This document shows positions 16,442 through 25,715 of a DNA stretch of 45,986 nt, piece by piece. The position numbers and the translations under genes are program-made. Position 1 is the first letter of the stretch. Each line of letters opens with the position of its first letter. The DNA lies in NCBI RefSeq assembly GCF_000332315.1, contig NZ_KB235942.1:40290-86275 (forward strand), read 5' to 3'. The stretch is from Prochlorothrix hollandica PCC 9006 = CALU 1027 (GTDB taxonomy: Bacteria; Cyanobacteriota; Cyanobacteriia; Prochlorotrichales; Prochlorotrichaceae). The notes beneath the pieces are model-generated. The model was given only the letters and a program-made list of their open reading frames with translations, had not been told where the DNA came from and searched no databases.

Positions 16442-18664
16442 ATGGCAACAAAATTCCCAAAATTTAGCCAGGATCTGGCTCAAGATCCGACAACTCGTCG
16501 GATTTGGTATGGGATTGCCACGGCCCACGACTTTGAAATGCATGATGGCATGACGGAGGAGAATCTTTACCAAAAGATCTTCGCCTCCCACTTCGGCCAT
16601 CTAGCCATCATCTTTCTGTGGACTTCCGGCAATCTCTTCCATGTCGCATGGCAAGGCAACTTTGCTCAGTGGGTCGCTGACCCCCTGAATACCCGTCCCA
16701 TCGCCCACGCGATTTGGGATCCCCATTTCGGTGAAGCTGCGATCGAAGCCTTCACCCAATCCGATGCATCCTATGCGGTGAACATCGCTTACTCCGGTGT
16801 CTACCACTGGTGGTACACCATCGGGATGCGCACCGCCGCTGACCTATACCAAGGTTCCATCTTCTTGATGGTGCTGGCCGCGTTGATGCTCTTCGCCGGT
16901 TGGTTACACCTACAGCCCAAGTTCCGCCCCAGCCTCGCCTGGTTCAAAAATGCGGAATCTCGCCTCAACCACCACCTCGCTGGTTTGTTTGGGGTTAGCT
17001 CTTTAGCTTGGGCCGGTCACCTGATCCACGTTGCCATTCCCGCGTCCCGTGGGGAAACGGTGAACTGGGGCAACTTCATGAGTACCCCGCCTCACCCCGC
17101 TGGTTTAGCGCCGTTCTTCAGTGGCAACTGGTCGGTTTATGCCGCAAACCCCGACACCACCGGCCATGTGTTCAACACATCCGAAGGTGCTGGGACTGCC
17201 ATTCTGACTTTCTTGGGCGGTTTCCACCCCCAAACTCAGGCCATGTGGCTGACGGATATTGCCCACCACCATTTGGCGATCGCCGTTATCTTCATCATTG
17301 CTGGTCACATGTACAAGACCAACTTTGGTATTGGCCACAGCATGAAGGAGATCCTGAAAACCCACCGATCCCCCGAAGGCACTCCCTTTGGCGGCATGTT
17401 GGGTGCAGGTCATGACGGTTTATACGACACCATCAACAACTCCCTTCACTTCCAATTGGGTCTGGCCCTGGCAGCCTTAGGCGTGGTCACCTCTTTGGTG
17501 GCACAGCATATGTATTCCATGCCCTCCTACGCCTTCATTGCGCAGGATTTCACCACCCAAGCGGCCCTCTATGTGCACCACCAATACATCGCCATCTTCC
17601 TGATGTGCGGTGCCTTTGCCCACGGTGCCATCTTCTTTGTGCGGGATTATGACCACGAGGCCAACAAGAACAATGTTCTCGGTCGCGTTCTAGAGCACAA
17701 GGAAGCCATTATCTCCCACCTAAGCTGGGTCTCCCTGTTCTTGGGTTTCCACACCTTAGGCATCTATGTCCACAACGATGTGGTAGTAGCCTTTGCAACG
17801 CCTGAGAAGCAGATCTTGGTGGAGCCGGTGTTTGCCCAGTTTGTGCAAGCTGCTTCCGGTAAAGCCCTGTATGGCTTCAATGTGCTGTTGGCTAATCCCG
17901 ACAGTGCTGCCTCGATCGCCAGCGCTAATATCGCTGGTCCCCACTTCTGGTTAGATGCCATTAACTCTGGCGCTAACTCCTTATTCCTGACCATTGGACC
18001 GGGTGACTTCTTGGTTCACCATGCCATTGCCTTGGGTCTCCACACCACCACTTTGATCTTGGTCAAGGGTGCGTTGGATGCCCGTGGTTCTAAGCTGATG
18101 CCCGACAAGAAAGACTTCGGCTACAGCTTCCCTTGCGACGGCCCTGGTCGTGGCGGTACCTGCGATATTTCTGCATGGGACTCCTTCTACCTGGCTGTGT
18201 TCTGGGCGCTGAATACTGCCGGTTGGTTAACCTTCTACTGGCATTGGAAGCACCTGTCTATCTGGCAGGACAACGTGGCTCAGTTCAATGAGTCTTCCAC
18301 CTACCTGATGGGTTGGTTCCGCGATTACCTGTGGCTGAACTCGGCCCAGTTGATCAACGGTTACAATCCTTTCGGTACCAGCAACCTGGCGGTGTGGGCG
18401 TGGATGTTCCTGTTCGGCCACTTGGTCTGGGCAACGGGCTTCATGTTCCTCATCTCTTGGCGCGGTTACTGGCAAGAACTGATCGAGACCATCGTCTGGG
18501 CGCACCAGCGCACTCCTCTGGCTAACTTGGTTGGCTGGAAGGACAAGCCGGTTGCTCTGTCGATCGTTCAAGCCCGTGTTGTGGGTCTGGCTCACTTCTC
18601 TGTGGGTTACATCCTCACCTACGCAGCCTTCTTGATTGCCTCCACGGCCAGCAAGTTCGGCTAA
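16442..18664 (+). CDS. psaB: Photosystem I core protein PsaB
   Basis: The partner of PsaA in the P700 heterodimer. It is 740 residues long with eleven membrane helices, the FX segment [12 protein letters not shown] (cysteines about 565 and 574) and the conserved end [19 protein letters not shown] followed by [14 protein letters not shown]. Against the Synechocystis protein as I remember it (about 731 residues), it carries extra residues in the stromal or lumenal loop near 307-330 ([17 protein letters not shown]) and a changed loop near 495. The ATG follows GTAGGA by a short gap. It is co-transcribed with psaA and ends at a strong hairpin terminator. Confidence 0.99.
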   Translation: MATKFPKFSQDLAQDPTTRRIWYGIATAHDFEMHDGMTEENLYQKIFASHFGHLAIIFLWTSGNLFHVAWQGNFAQWVADPLNTRPIAHAIWDPHFGEAAIEAFTQSDASYAVNIAYSGVYHWWYTIGMRTAADLYQGSIFLMVLAALMLFAGWLHLQPKFRPSLAWFKNAESRLNHHLAGLFGVSSLAWAGHLIHVAIPASRGETVNWGNFMSTPPHPAGLAPFFSGNWSVYAANPDTTGHVFNTSEGAGTAILTFLGGFHPQTQAMWLTDIAHHHLAIAVIFIIAGHMYKTNFGIGHSMKEILKTHRSPEGTPFGGMLGAGHDGLYDTINNSLHFQLGLALAALGVVTSLVAQHMYSMPSYAFIAQDFTTQAALYVHHQYIAIFLMCGAFAHGAIFFVRDYDHEANKNNVLGRVLEHKEAIISHLSWVSLFLGFHTLGIYVHNDVVVAFATPEKQILVEPVFAQFVQAASGKALYGFNVLLANPDSAASIASANIAGPHFWLDAINSGANSLFLTIGPGDFLVHHAIALGLHTTTLILVKGALDARGSKLMPDKKDFGYSFPCDGPGRGGTCDISAWDSFYLAVFWALNTAGWLTFYWHWKHLSIWQDNVAQFNESSTYLMGWFRDYLWLNSAQLINGYNPFGTSNLAVWAWMFLFGHLVWATGFMFLISWRGYWQELIETIVWAHQRTPLANLVGWKDKPVALSIVQARVVGLAHFSVGYILTYAAFLIASTASKFG

Positions 18665-18712
18665 ACCCCAGCTATCCCTAGGGCTGCTGAGGCACCCCTA
18701 GCTAGCTAACCC

Positions 18713-18744
18713 AAAGCCCCTACCTTTTCGGTGGGGGCTTTTTA
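18713..18744 (+). terminator. Rho-independent terminator of psaAB
   Basis: Stem AAGCCCCTACC / GGTGGGGGCTT with loop TTTTC, followed by TTTTTAT, 49 bp after the psaB stop. Confidence 0.88.
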
Positions 18745-18754
18745 TGTTGAGTCC

Positions 18755-18760
18755 TATAAT
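18755..18760 (+). promoter_or_regulatory. Candidate -10 box for the PD-(D/E)XK-like gene
   Basis: A perfect TATAAT lies 33 bp upstream of ATG 18794, but the -35 position falls within the psaB terminator (GGGGGC) and does not match the consensus. Confidence 0.3.
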
Positions 18761-18793
18761 AAAGTCTCAAGGTCTCTAAAGCAGAAGGTAGCT

Positions 18794-19417
18794 ATGGCAT
18801 ACAGCGACTTTAATTTGAGTGAGATTGAGGAACGGTTTCAGCTTGTTTTAGAAGACGCAACGAGGCTGTTTCCAGAGGTGGAAGCGGTGCCGATTAGTCA
18901 TTTCTTAAGGGAGGTTTTGGAAGAAAATATCCCACTAGCCTTGGCGATTCATACCGAAAAGGCTAGATCAGAAATGATCGTCACCCCAATTTTGATTGAG
19001 GTGAGGAAATTGCTCGATCGCCGGATTAGTCTATTTTCAGGGGTCGAGTTTAATGTAGATAAAGAACAAGGTCTCAATGGTATCTGTGATTACCTCATTT
19101 CCCTGTCTAAGGAGCAACTTTATATCAATTCTCCCGTGGTTGCGATCGTCGAAGCCAAGAATGACAACCTTAAGTCTGGACTGGCGCAATGTGCAGCGGA
19201 AATGATCGCGGCTCGGATTTTTAATGAGCAGAAGCACAACCCGATCGAGATCATTTATGGAGTGGTCACCACAGGAAGTAATTGGCGATTTCTGAAGTTA
19301 GTTGAAAACAGGTTATATATTGACGTACAGGAGTACTATCTTGAGCAACTTGGGCTTATTGTAGGCATACTTTTAAAAATGCTAAGCGCGAGTGTAGAAA
19401 CAGAATCCCCATCGTAA
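18794..19417 (+). CDS. Predicted PD-(D/E)XK nuclease-superfamily protein, unknown role
   Basis: The 207-residue protein is not a known enzyme by name, but the middle matches the fold's pattern. An acidic residue in SLFSGVEFNVD is followed by GICDYLISL, then VVAIVEAKND (the ExK motif), then a helix SGLAQCAAEMIAARIF with the conserved glutamine. The final part, EIIYGVVTTGSNWRFLKL, resembles helper strands in restriction-endonuclease-like proteins from cyanobacteria. ATG 18794 has AGAAGG upstream. There is no methylase neighbour. The nearby hicBA, helicase-nuclease and mrr remnant suggest a defence-related islet, but this protein alone could equally be a housekeeping hypothetical. Confidence 0.7.
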   Translation: MAYSDFNLSEIEERFQLVLEDATRLFPEVEAVPISHFLREVLEENIPLALAIHTEKARSEMIVTPILIEVRKLLDRRISLFSGVEFNVDKEQGLNGICDYLISLSKEQLYINSPVVAIVEAKNDNLKSGLAQCAAEMIAARIFNEQKHNPIEIIYGVVTTGSNWRFLKLVENRLYIDVQEYYLEQLGLIVGILLKMLSASVETESPS

Positions 19418-19423
19418 CTAGAG

Positions 19424-19498
19424 TATTAACTTAAGCCGGGATAGTGGGGCGCTCCGCGCCCCACTATCCCGTTAATCGTGTCCCACTTAAAGCGAAAA
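19424..19498. repeat. Repeat family D, copy
   Basis: TTAACTTAAGCCGGGATAG, then the perfect stem GTGGGGCGC/GCGCCCCAC, then CCCGTTAATCGTGTCCCACTT. It directly follows the nuclease-like gene. Confidence 0.8.
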
Positions 19499-19610
19499 CT
19501 CCAAACACTAAAAGACTCGACGAAATGTGTCTGCGCTGGAAACCCCCTCGGATAGGTCTAGATACTTAGATAACCACGGGCGTATTGCATAGTTTAGGGG
19601 GCACTCTGTA

Positions 19611-19761
19611 GTCCACTTTAGTGGACTTAATCTACTAGCCCGTGCTTGATCTACGGGCGGGGAGACGGTCATTCTGAAAGCCTTTGAGAACAATGGTTTT
19701 GCATCCGCACCCGCCCGCGAATAAATTGCGGGCTAATGTCAAAAACCCATTGAAATGGGTT
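19611..19761. repeat. Cluster of three short palindromes
   Basis: Three stem-loops occur in a gene-free stretch: GTCCAC-TTTA-GTGGAC (19611-19626), GCCCGC...GCGGGC (19713-19733) and AACCCATT-GA-AATGGGTT (19744-19761). Together they look like one composite intergenic repeat seen elsewhere in cyanobacteria (recalled, not checked). No gene was found between 19418 and 19871. Confidence 0.6.
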
Positions 19762-19871
19762 GAAAATTACAGCCCCCCCAACCTTGAGATGCGCCCAACC
19801 CTTACTAGTCCGCAAACAGAAAAGCAGTCCTATAACTGATTAGCTACACCATAAATCAAGAGGTCTACATT

Positions 19872-20081
19872 ATGAAAATCTATACGGCTGTCATTGAAAA
19901 ATGCACAGAGACAGGATTCTATGTTGGCTATGTTCCTGGCTTCCCCGGTGCCCATACCCAAGCAGAAACCCTGGATGAACTGAACCAGAATCTACAAGAA
20001 GTGGTTGAAATGCTGCTGGAGGATGGTCAGCCTGAGCTTGAGACCTACTTCGTCGGTACTCAAACTGTAGTAGTGGCATAA
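19872..20081 (+). CDS. hicB: HicB-family antitoxin
   Basis: The 69-residue protein has the partial RNase H-like HicB fold: KIYTAVIEKCTETGFYVGYVPGFPGAHTQ-type strands with GFYVGYVPGFPG, then the helix ETLDELNQNLQEVVEMLLEDG. HicB binds and inhibits HicA. It lacks an extra DNA-binding domain, so it is the short form. A ribosome site CAAGAGG precedes the ATG. The stop is 2 bp before the hicA start, giving tight co-translation with the antitoxin first. Confidence 0.9.
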   Translation: MKIYTAVIEKCTETGFYVGYVPGFPGAHTQAETLDELNQNLQEVVEMLLEDGQPELETYFVGTQTVVVA

Positions 20082-20083
20082 CA

Positions 20084-20311
20084 ATGGGTAAGAAATATCC
20101 AATTCTGAAGCCCTTGGAAGTTGTTGCAATTCTAGAGAAGCTGGGCTTCCAAGAAGTCCGGCAACGGGGTTCTCATAAACAAATGCGCCATAGTGACGGG
20201 CGTTGTACGACTGTACCTTGTCATAAGGGGCGAGATCTATCCCCCCTTCTCTTGCGACAAATTGCTAAAGATATTGGCATGACGGTGGATGAATTTTTGC
20301 AAAGCCGGTAA
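20084..20311 (+). CDS. hicA: HicA-family mRNA interferase toxin
   Basis: The 75-residue HicA carries the double-stranded RNA-binding-like fold. KPLEVVAILEKLGFQEVRQRGSHKQM contains GSH with the catalytic histidine, followed by the TTVPCH segment and the helix LRQIAKDIGMTVDEFL. These proteins cleave mRNA and stop translation when HicB is lost. Sequence and length suggest it is intact. It ends shortly before a family A repeat. Confidence 0.92.
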   Translation: MGKKYPILKPLEVVAILEKLGFQEVRQRGSHKQMRHSDGRCTTVPCHKGRDLSPLLLRQIAKDIGMTVDEFLQSR

Positions 20312-20379
20312 TTTTATTGCTTACAGCAGTTTTCGCAAGTATCCCATACAGTATGAGCTACTGGAACCCTTGCAGGGGT

Positions 20380-20514
20380 GTAACCGTTCAGGGGGGGGGA
20401 CGAAGTTAGTGCGTTTCAGCCCTCCGATCGAGGGTTAAAATAGCCCGAAGTGCAACAATTCTAGATTTTCAGAGCCTGAAACCCACCTTCCCCCGTTGAC
20501 CCCTGAATAGTTAC
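20380..20514. repeat. Repeat family A, copy 3 (short form)
   Basis: 135 bp with ends GTAACCGTTCAGGGG and CCCCTGAATAGTTAC and inner arms GTTTCAG/CTGAAAC. The long middle of copies 1, 2 and 4 is absent. No target duplication is visible (TGCAGGGGT versus TGGTCAAGC). Confidence 0.8.
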
Positions 20515-20561
20515 TGGTCAAGCAGTAGTTTACTGTCACACAAACCTTTTGCCAGTAATCA

Positions 20562-20595
20562 GGTGGTGCGTTAGCATAGCGTAACGCGCCCTACA
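20562..20595. repeat. Repeat family F, copy 1
   Basis: Palindrome GGTGCGTTAGCATAGCG-TAACGCGCC ending CCCTAC; related to 35394-35465. Confidence 0.65.
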
Positions 20596-20625
20596 AGATC
20601 GGCGATCGCACTGCTGTGGTATTGG

Positions 20626-23600
20626 TTACAGAGATTTCAAAAAGCGTACTAACTTCTGGGTTTCGCCATCGGGGTTGGAGAACCAATCAGTAGACCAAAT
20701 TCGATAAAGCTTCCAACCCAAGCGTTCTAAGACTTGCTGTCGCAGGCGATCACGATCACGGGCTGCTTTAGAAGAGTGATAGGTTGCTCCATCGCACTCA
20801 ACTCCCAGGAGATAGGTACCAGGATGATGGGGACTGACGATCGCTAGATCGATAAAATACCCAGAGACTCCCACTTGGGGCACAACTTCATAACCTGCCA
20901 ATTTCAAGCGATTTGCCACGAAAATTTCAAAGTCACTATCAGGCTCACGTCCAGTAGCTACTCCAGTTTGAAGCTGCTGGGTTTGAGCATAGCTCAGATA
21001 ATCCCGCAGAATACTGACCCCACGATGGCGACCTGGGCGAATATCACTGGGCTTCATCGACGAAAAGATAACAATTCGCTCTTTAGCCCGGGTAAACAGG
21101 ACATTCAAGCGCCGATGGCCGTTTTTCGAGTTAATCGGCCCAAAGCGCTGCATCACGGGTACTCCTGGCTCCGTGGAACCATAAACCGTCGAAATGAAAA
21201 TGACATCCCGCTCATCCCCCTGTACGTTCTCCAAATTTTTGACAAAGAACGGTTCTAAGGTCGCTTCTTGCTGAACTCGGTACTGCTCTAGGGCTGGATT
21301 CAGGGCAAAGAGATGATCTAGTTCATCGATCATTAGCTCTTGCTGTTTCTGGTTTAAGGTTACAATCCCTAGGGACAGATGGGGAGTCTTTTCCACAAAA
21401 TCGATAACAGCAGCGGCAACAGCTTGGACTTCGTAGATATTTGCTTGGTTTTTGTAGATCCCCTCCGCGACGTATCGGTATTCCACAGCAAAGTCTTGCC
21501 GAGGCGCTGGGAAAACTGTGAGGCTGTTGTCGTAAAACTCCCGATTAGAAAATGCAATCAAGCTCTCATGACGAGAGCGATAGTGCCACTTGAGGCGACG
21601 GGCTGGGTGGAACACCTTGGTAGCCATATCTAGAATAGACTCATCATCCAAGTCTGAGTCTTCAGTATCACTCTCTGATACATCAATCTGAGATTTAAAG
21701 AAAGTGGTCGGTGGTAACTGTTTCGGATCTCCGACAACGACCAGTTGCTGAGCACGAGCCAAGGCACCTAAAGCTTCCTCAGGTCGCATTTGAGAAGCTT
21801 CATCGATGATTACCAAATCAAAGGTAACTGCATCCGGGGGAATAAACTGGGCTACGCTAGCGGGAGACATCATCCAACAGGGTTTAAGCTGCTGGAGAGC
21901 GCGACTAGCCCGCTGGAATAGACTACGCTGGGAAATATGGCGTCTTTGTTTGTTGACTTCGTTCTTAATCAGCGCTAGCTCCGTATACTCTGATTTACGA
22001 CCTCGACAATGACCCTCCGTGACCTCAACTCGACTCAATTGTGCAACCAAGTGCTTCTGATACAGGTCGAGGAGTTCCCGATCGATTCGTTGAAACTGCT
22101 CCCGTGCCTGAGCCTGGGAGATGCCTGCTAATTCTGCGAGATCTGAGTGCTCTTGATAGGCAAGACGGAGTAGTGATTGGTAGAAAACAAAAGGATAGGC
22201 AAGATCGAGATACTTCAAGCTCAAATGCTTATCCATAAAAGCATTCAAGAAAGCCCCAAGGCCATCCTCTAGAACCTGCTGATGGGCACGACGGTAGTTA
22301 ATCCACACAGGGAGTTCTAGTTTAGCCTCGATCGCCCGTGCCAACCGTTTCGTGATTGCAGGTAGTGCCATCGTTGAGAGATCGGTATCACCAAACATCT
22401 CTCCCAAGTTAGGTTGCCCCAGAAGCAGAAAGGTCTCGCGCTGAATCTTCTCCTGCTCAAGTCGCTGATCTAAAGCACCAGAGACTTGCTTAAGCCCTTG
22501 GAAGACCTTGGCTGTGTTGGGTGAAAAAAGAGCTGTTTTCAGGGGTTGGGGTAGCGGAGATTGGAGGATCTCTTGGCTCAAGTTGAGGGTTGCTTCTAGC
22601 GGTGCGTAGGGAGTCTGGGATCCTTGGTAAAAGTCGCCCAGGGTTTCGCGAATGGGGGAGATCTCTATTTGTTGCTGAAGCTGTGTTAACTGATTTAGAC
22701 GCTGCTCCATGTCCTGAACCAGGGCATTAAAAGCCAGCAATGTCCCAAACTCAGTGTGTAGACCCTTGAAAAAGCGCCCACAAATTCGCTTCATCACGGG
22801 ATTTTCTTGGAAATCCTCTAACTTATCTTTGAAACTGGCAATAGCACGTAGCTCAGATGCAATTTCAGCATCAGACAGAGATACTTTGCGTCTCTGGATC
22901 TTTTCCCAATGTTTCGTAGCACGCTTGTATTCAACACTAAACAGGCTACTCAGAAAATTGGCCTCACTGAGTTTTGTTGCATAGGAGGAGAGTAGGGTCG
23001 CATCGCCAGATATCTCTAGATGGTATTTTTGATGTAGGCGCTGCTGTGTCAGGCGCAAGGCTTCCTGCTGATCCCTGGCTTGGACTAAACTGTGACGAGT
23101 GGCATGGCAGAGATCTGGGAAACGCTGTTTTAAGCCTTGAATGGTTTCAGCAATCTCAAGCACCGTGATACTGGCAAGACTGCCAGAGAGAGAGGCTGGA
23201 AAAAGATTGAGAGAGGTGATCTCTGGTGAGATGATGTCTCGCTGAAAGGCGCTTTGGATCGCTTGAGCGTTTTTCTGATAATCCTGGAGATGTTGTAGAA
23301 ACTGGACAGCTCCCTCTCGAACCGAGGCAGTGGTCAGAACCGGAAGCAAAGTGGTGTCAACCGCAGGACTCAGGTGCGGACATTGGTGGAGTTGGGCCTT
23401 TAAACGATGGATCTGCTCTAAGGTCTGAGGTGCTTCAATCTTCCAGGACTGAGCAACCTTTTGCAGCTCTGTGTGCAGTTTTTCTAGCAGCGTAGACCAT
23501 TCGACTGTGTGGTTATACAGATCTTGCTGATCGATCGGGGAAAGGTTTTGTACCGTCAAGCCAAACCAAGGATGGCGTTCTAGGGGAGTGTAGCACTGCA

Positions 23601-25188
23601 AAATCGATTGGTGCTGTTGTCTGAGTTCCCGAAGATGCGTGATTTTACGATCGAAGCTAGCTTTACCCATCCCGATCGCCTCTGGATCCTGGATTTGGCT
23701 CAGTTGTACTGACACCTCTAAGCCTTGGCACCCTTCTTCTGCTCTTTTACTGGCCCAGAGTAATTCCTGAATTGTGTAGCCGACATTACCAAATGGCTGA
23801 TTTAGTAGCGAAGCATAGCGAGAAAGTTGGTTTCTCAGGTGCTTATACTCTTGAATGTGCTTTTGGAGGGCTTGGGTAACTTCCTCAGGTGCTTCTTGAT
23901 CCAAGCGTCGCCTGAGGTTGTTATAAAATTCCTGACGGGAGCCATTAGTTGCATGGCTCTCTAGGCAGTAATTGGCTAGATCTGCGAATGTGAGGCGATT
24001 GTAGACAACATCAAGGGCAGCTTTCTTGGCCGCTACAAACAGTACTGTCTTACCTTGGGCAAGTGCTGCGGCAATTAGGTTAGTGATCGTTTGACTTTTA
24101 CCGGTTCCTGGCGGTCCTTCAATGACTAAGTTTTTACCAGACATGACATCCGCAATCGCCGAGAATTGGGACGCATCAGCATCTGTGATTAAAAGCGGCA
24201 CCTTAGACTCAACATGAGGATCATCAACCTGATGGTCCCTGGCTATTAGTCCTTCGCCGATGCTACCCTGACCCATGAGTAGTGAAGTCATTAGAGGATG
24301 CTGGAGGAGAGCATTCCCATCATTAGGCCAGCGTTCTGGTTGAAGATCCTTAAAGAGAGCAACTCCCCCAAAGGAGAACAGACTTAAGGTCATGAAGCGC
24401 CGGACCCGCCATCGCCGCTGATCTTGAATGAGTATTTCAACTTGCTGTAAATATTGTTCTGCTGTTGCTGGGCTAGCTTCAGTTTCCTCATCCTCTGATG
24501 TGTCTGGTGCAGGCAAGACTAGCCCCAAGTCTCGCTTCAGGCGCTCCCGCAAACTGAAGTTCTCTTCTGGATCCTCTCCATAGGAGCGCAAGGTATAGGA
24601 GTATTGTTGGTTACGCAGTTCCCGGTCAAGGCTAACTGGATAGAGCCACAAGGGCGATAGCAACGGTTTTTCGGATGCTTCAGACTCATACCATTCCAGC
24701 ATCCCAAAGGAAAGGTAGAGTGTATTGAGTCCCGTCTCTTGTAGCGATTTCCGGGCATTATCCCGGATCCCTGATAGTTTGCGCTCTAGCTCTAGAGGAT
24801 AGAGCAAAGCTTGCAGGGTCTTCTTCTGTTGCTTTTTTTGAGTTTGAGGTGAGACGGAATCGGAAGCTAAATCGTAGGCGGGATTAATCCCTAAGTCCTG
24901 GGCATACTCCAGTCTAGAAGCTGTTTCTTGACCTTGATCCGTAGCTATGCTGGTTTCGTAGCCTTCTGTCTCTGCTTCTGATTCTGGGGGGGGCGGTAAC
25001 GGGTCAAAGGTAAAAGACTTCCCTTCTTCTAGCGATCGCAAAATCAGATCTGGCGATCGATCCACAATCCGAAGCTGTGTCCGAGATCGATCAGAGAACT
25101 GAAAATTGAGAAGACGATTACGGCCACTGAGATCTAAAAGTCGTAGGCGAAGGTCTGCAAGCTGCTGCTTAACCAGAAGATCGGACAT
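20626..25188 (-). CDS. DUF4011/SF1 helicase with C-terminal Vsr-like (MTES_1575-type) nuclease
   Basis: The 1520-residue protein has a DUF4011-type N terminus (LADLRLRLLDLSGRNRLLNF). A superfamily 1 helicase core follows: Walker A EGPPGTGKSQT near residue 360, Walker B VIIDEASQMRPEEAL near 1125, motif III VVGDPKQLPPT, and motif VI region RRLNVLFTRAKERI near 1350. A long helical insert lies between motifs I and II. The last 105 residues form a Vsr/PD-(D/E)XK-like nuclease (SGYFIDLAIV, GVECDGATYHSS, LERLGWKLYRIWSTDWF). Such single-gene helicase-nucleases are candidate anti-phage proteins. ATG 25188 was chosen (AAGG upstream, start MSDLLVKQQ); the frame extends 52 codons further but there overlaps an mrr remnant on the other strand. 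Confidence 0.9.
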   Translation of the reverse strand: MSDLLVKQQLADLRLRLLDLSGRNRLLNFQFSDRSRTQLRIVDRSPDLILRSLEEGKSFTFDPLPPPPESEAETEGYETSIATDQGQETASRLEYAQDLGINPAYDLASDSVSPQTQKKQQKKTLQALLYPLELERKLSGIRDNARKSLQETGLNTLYLSFGMLEWYESEASEKPLLSPLWLYPVSLDRELRNQQYSYTLRSYGEDPEENFSLRERLKRDLGLVLPAPDTSEDEETEASPATAEQYLQQVEILIQDQRRWRVRRFMTLSLFSFGGVALFKDLQPERWPNDGNALLQHPLMTSLLMGQGSIGEGLIARDHQVDDPHVESKVPLLITDADASQFSAIADVMSGKNLVIEGPPGTGKSQTITNLIAAALAQGKTVLFVAAKKAALDVVYNRLTFADLANYCLESHATNGSRQEFYNNLRRRLDQEAPEEVTQALQKHIQEYKHLRNQLSRYASLLNQPFGNVGYTIQELLWASKRAEEGCQGLEVSVQLSQIQDPEAIGMGKASFDRKITHLRELRQQHQSILQCYTPLERHPWFGLTVQNLSPIDQQDLYNHTVEWSTLLEKLHTELQKVAQSWKIEAPQTLEQIHRLKAQLHQCPHLSPAVDTTLLPVLTTASVREGAVQFLQHLQDYQKNAQAIQSAFQRDIISPEITSLNLFPASLSGSLASITVLEIAETIQGLKQRFPDLCHATRHSLVQARDQQEALRLTQQRLHQKYHLEISGDATLLSSYATKLSEANFLSSLFSVEYKRATKHWEKIQRRKVSLSDAEIASELRAIASFKDKLEDFQENPVMKRICGRFFKGLHTEFGTLLAFNALVQDMEQRLNQLTQLQQQIEISPIRETLGDFYQGSQTPYAPLEATLNLSQEILQSPLPQPLKTALFSPNTAKVFQGLKQVSGALDQRLEQEKIQRETFLLLGQPNLGEMFGDTDLSTMALPAITKRLARAIEAKLELPVWINYRRAHQQVLEDGLGAFLNAFMDKHLSLKYLDLAYPFVFYQSLLRLAYQEHSDLAELAGISQAQAREQFQRIDRELLDLYQKHLVAQLSRVEVTEGHCRGRKSEYTELALIKNEVNKQRRHISQRSLFQRASRALQQLKPCWMMSPASVAQFIPPDAVTFDLVIIDEASQMRPEEALGALARAQQLVVVGDPKQLPPTTFFKSQIDVSESDTEDSDLDDESILDMATKVFHPARRLKWHYRSRHESLIAFSNREFYDNSLTVFPAPRQDFAVEYRYVAEGIYKNQANIYEVQAVAAAVIDFVEKTPHLSLGIVTLNQKQQELMIDELDHLFALNPALEQYRVQQEATLEPFFVKNLENVQGDERDVIFISTVYGSTEPGVPVMQRFGPINSKNGHRRLNVLFTRAKERIVIFSSMKPSDIRPGRHRGVSILRDYLSYAQTQQLQTGVATGREPDSDFEIFVANRLKLAGYEVVPQVGVSGYFIDLAIVSPHHPGTYLLGVECDGATYHSSKAARDRDRLRQQVLERLGWKLYRIWSTDWFSNPDGETQKLVRFLKSL

Positions 25189-25260
25189 GGGAAAAACCTT
25201 GGGCTGGCTTGGGATAGAAATATCTAATATTCTAGTGGGCACTCCGCATAATTCAAGTTT

Positions 25261-25476
25261 TTGGGGTTCTCCGGAATTTACGGTCAGGGAATCTTGATTA
25301 CAACGGGAACCTTTACCCGTGATGCGGTCAAAGAAGCAACCCACGATGGAGCAACACCGATCGATCTGATTGATAGCGAAGAACTCATGGACAAGCTCAA
25401 GGATTTATCCCTGGGAGTGATGACAGTGTTAGTGGAGTCCGTGACCATCAACACACCCTGGTTTCAGTCTCTATAA
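25261..25476 (+). pseudogene. Remnant of an Mrr-type restriction endonuclease (C-terminal end)
   Basis: About 65 codons match the end of Mrr-like restriction enzymes: GQGILITTGTFTRDAVKEA, then PIDLIDSEELMDKLKDLSLGV. The upstream catalytic domain is missing; the sequence before 25261 is the start region of the divergent helicase gene. It is therefore most likely the leftover of an mrr gene cut by the rearrangement that placed the helicase here. It is followed by a family B palindrome. Confidence 0.7.
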
Positions 25477-25489
25477 CGTTAAGACGAGA

Positions 25490-25592
25490 TACAGCACTCC
25501 TAAATCAGTTGTAAGGATCTCGATGGCTGAAACCCTTGGTGTGGTGTGCCCCCTTCGGGGGCACACCACACGACCCATTTAGGACTGCTGTA
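25490..25592. repeat. Repeat family B, copy 6
   Basis: TACAGCACTCCTAAATCAG...AGGACTGCTGTA with central stem GTGTGCCCCCTTCGGGGGCACAC. Confidence 0.85.
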
Positions 25593-25715
25593 GAGCAAGA
25601 CGAAATAGAGTCAAGACGAGGGACTCAGGCTTTTCTGGGTTATGTTTTGTTAGATAACTCGCTCTATCCCAGACCCTATAGTTTTTGCTCATCCTGTCCC
25701 TCGTTTTTGTTCCCC

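Noticed and set aside
14160-18664. Long frames opposite or out of frame with psaA and psaB
   Set aside because: Shadow frames caused by strong codon bias; no independent start signals or recognisable domains.
25188-25344. 52-residue N-terminal extension of the helicase
   Set aside because: It is antisense to an mrr remnant, lacks a ribosome site at its start, and the DUF4011 similarity begins at MSDLL.
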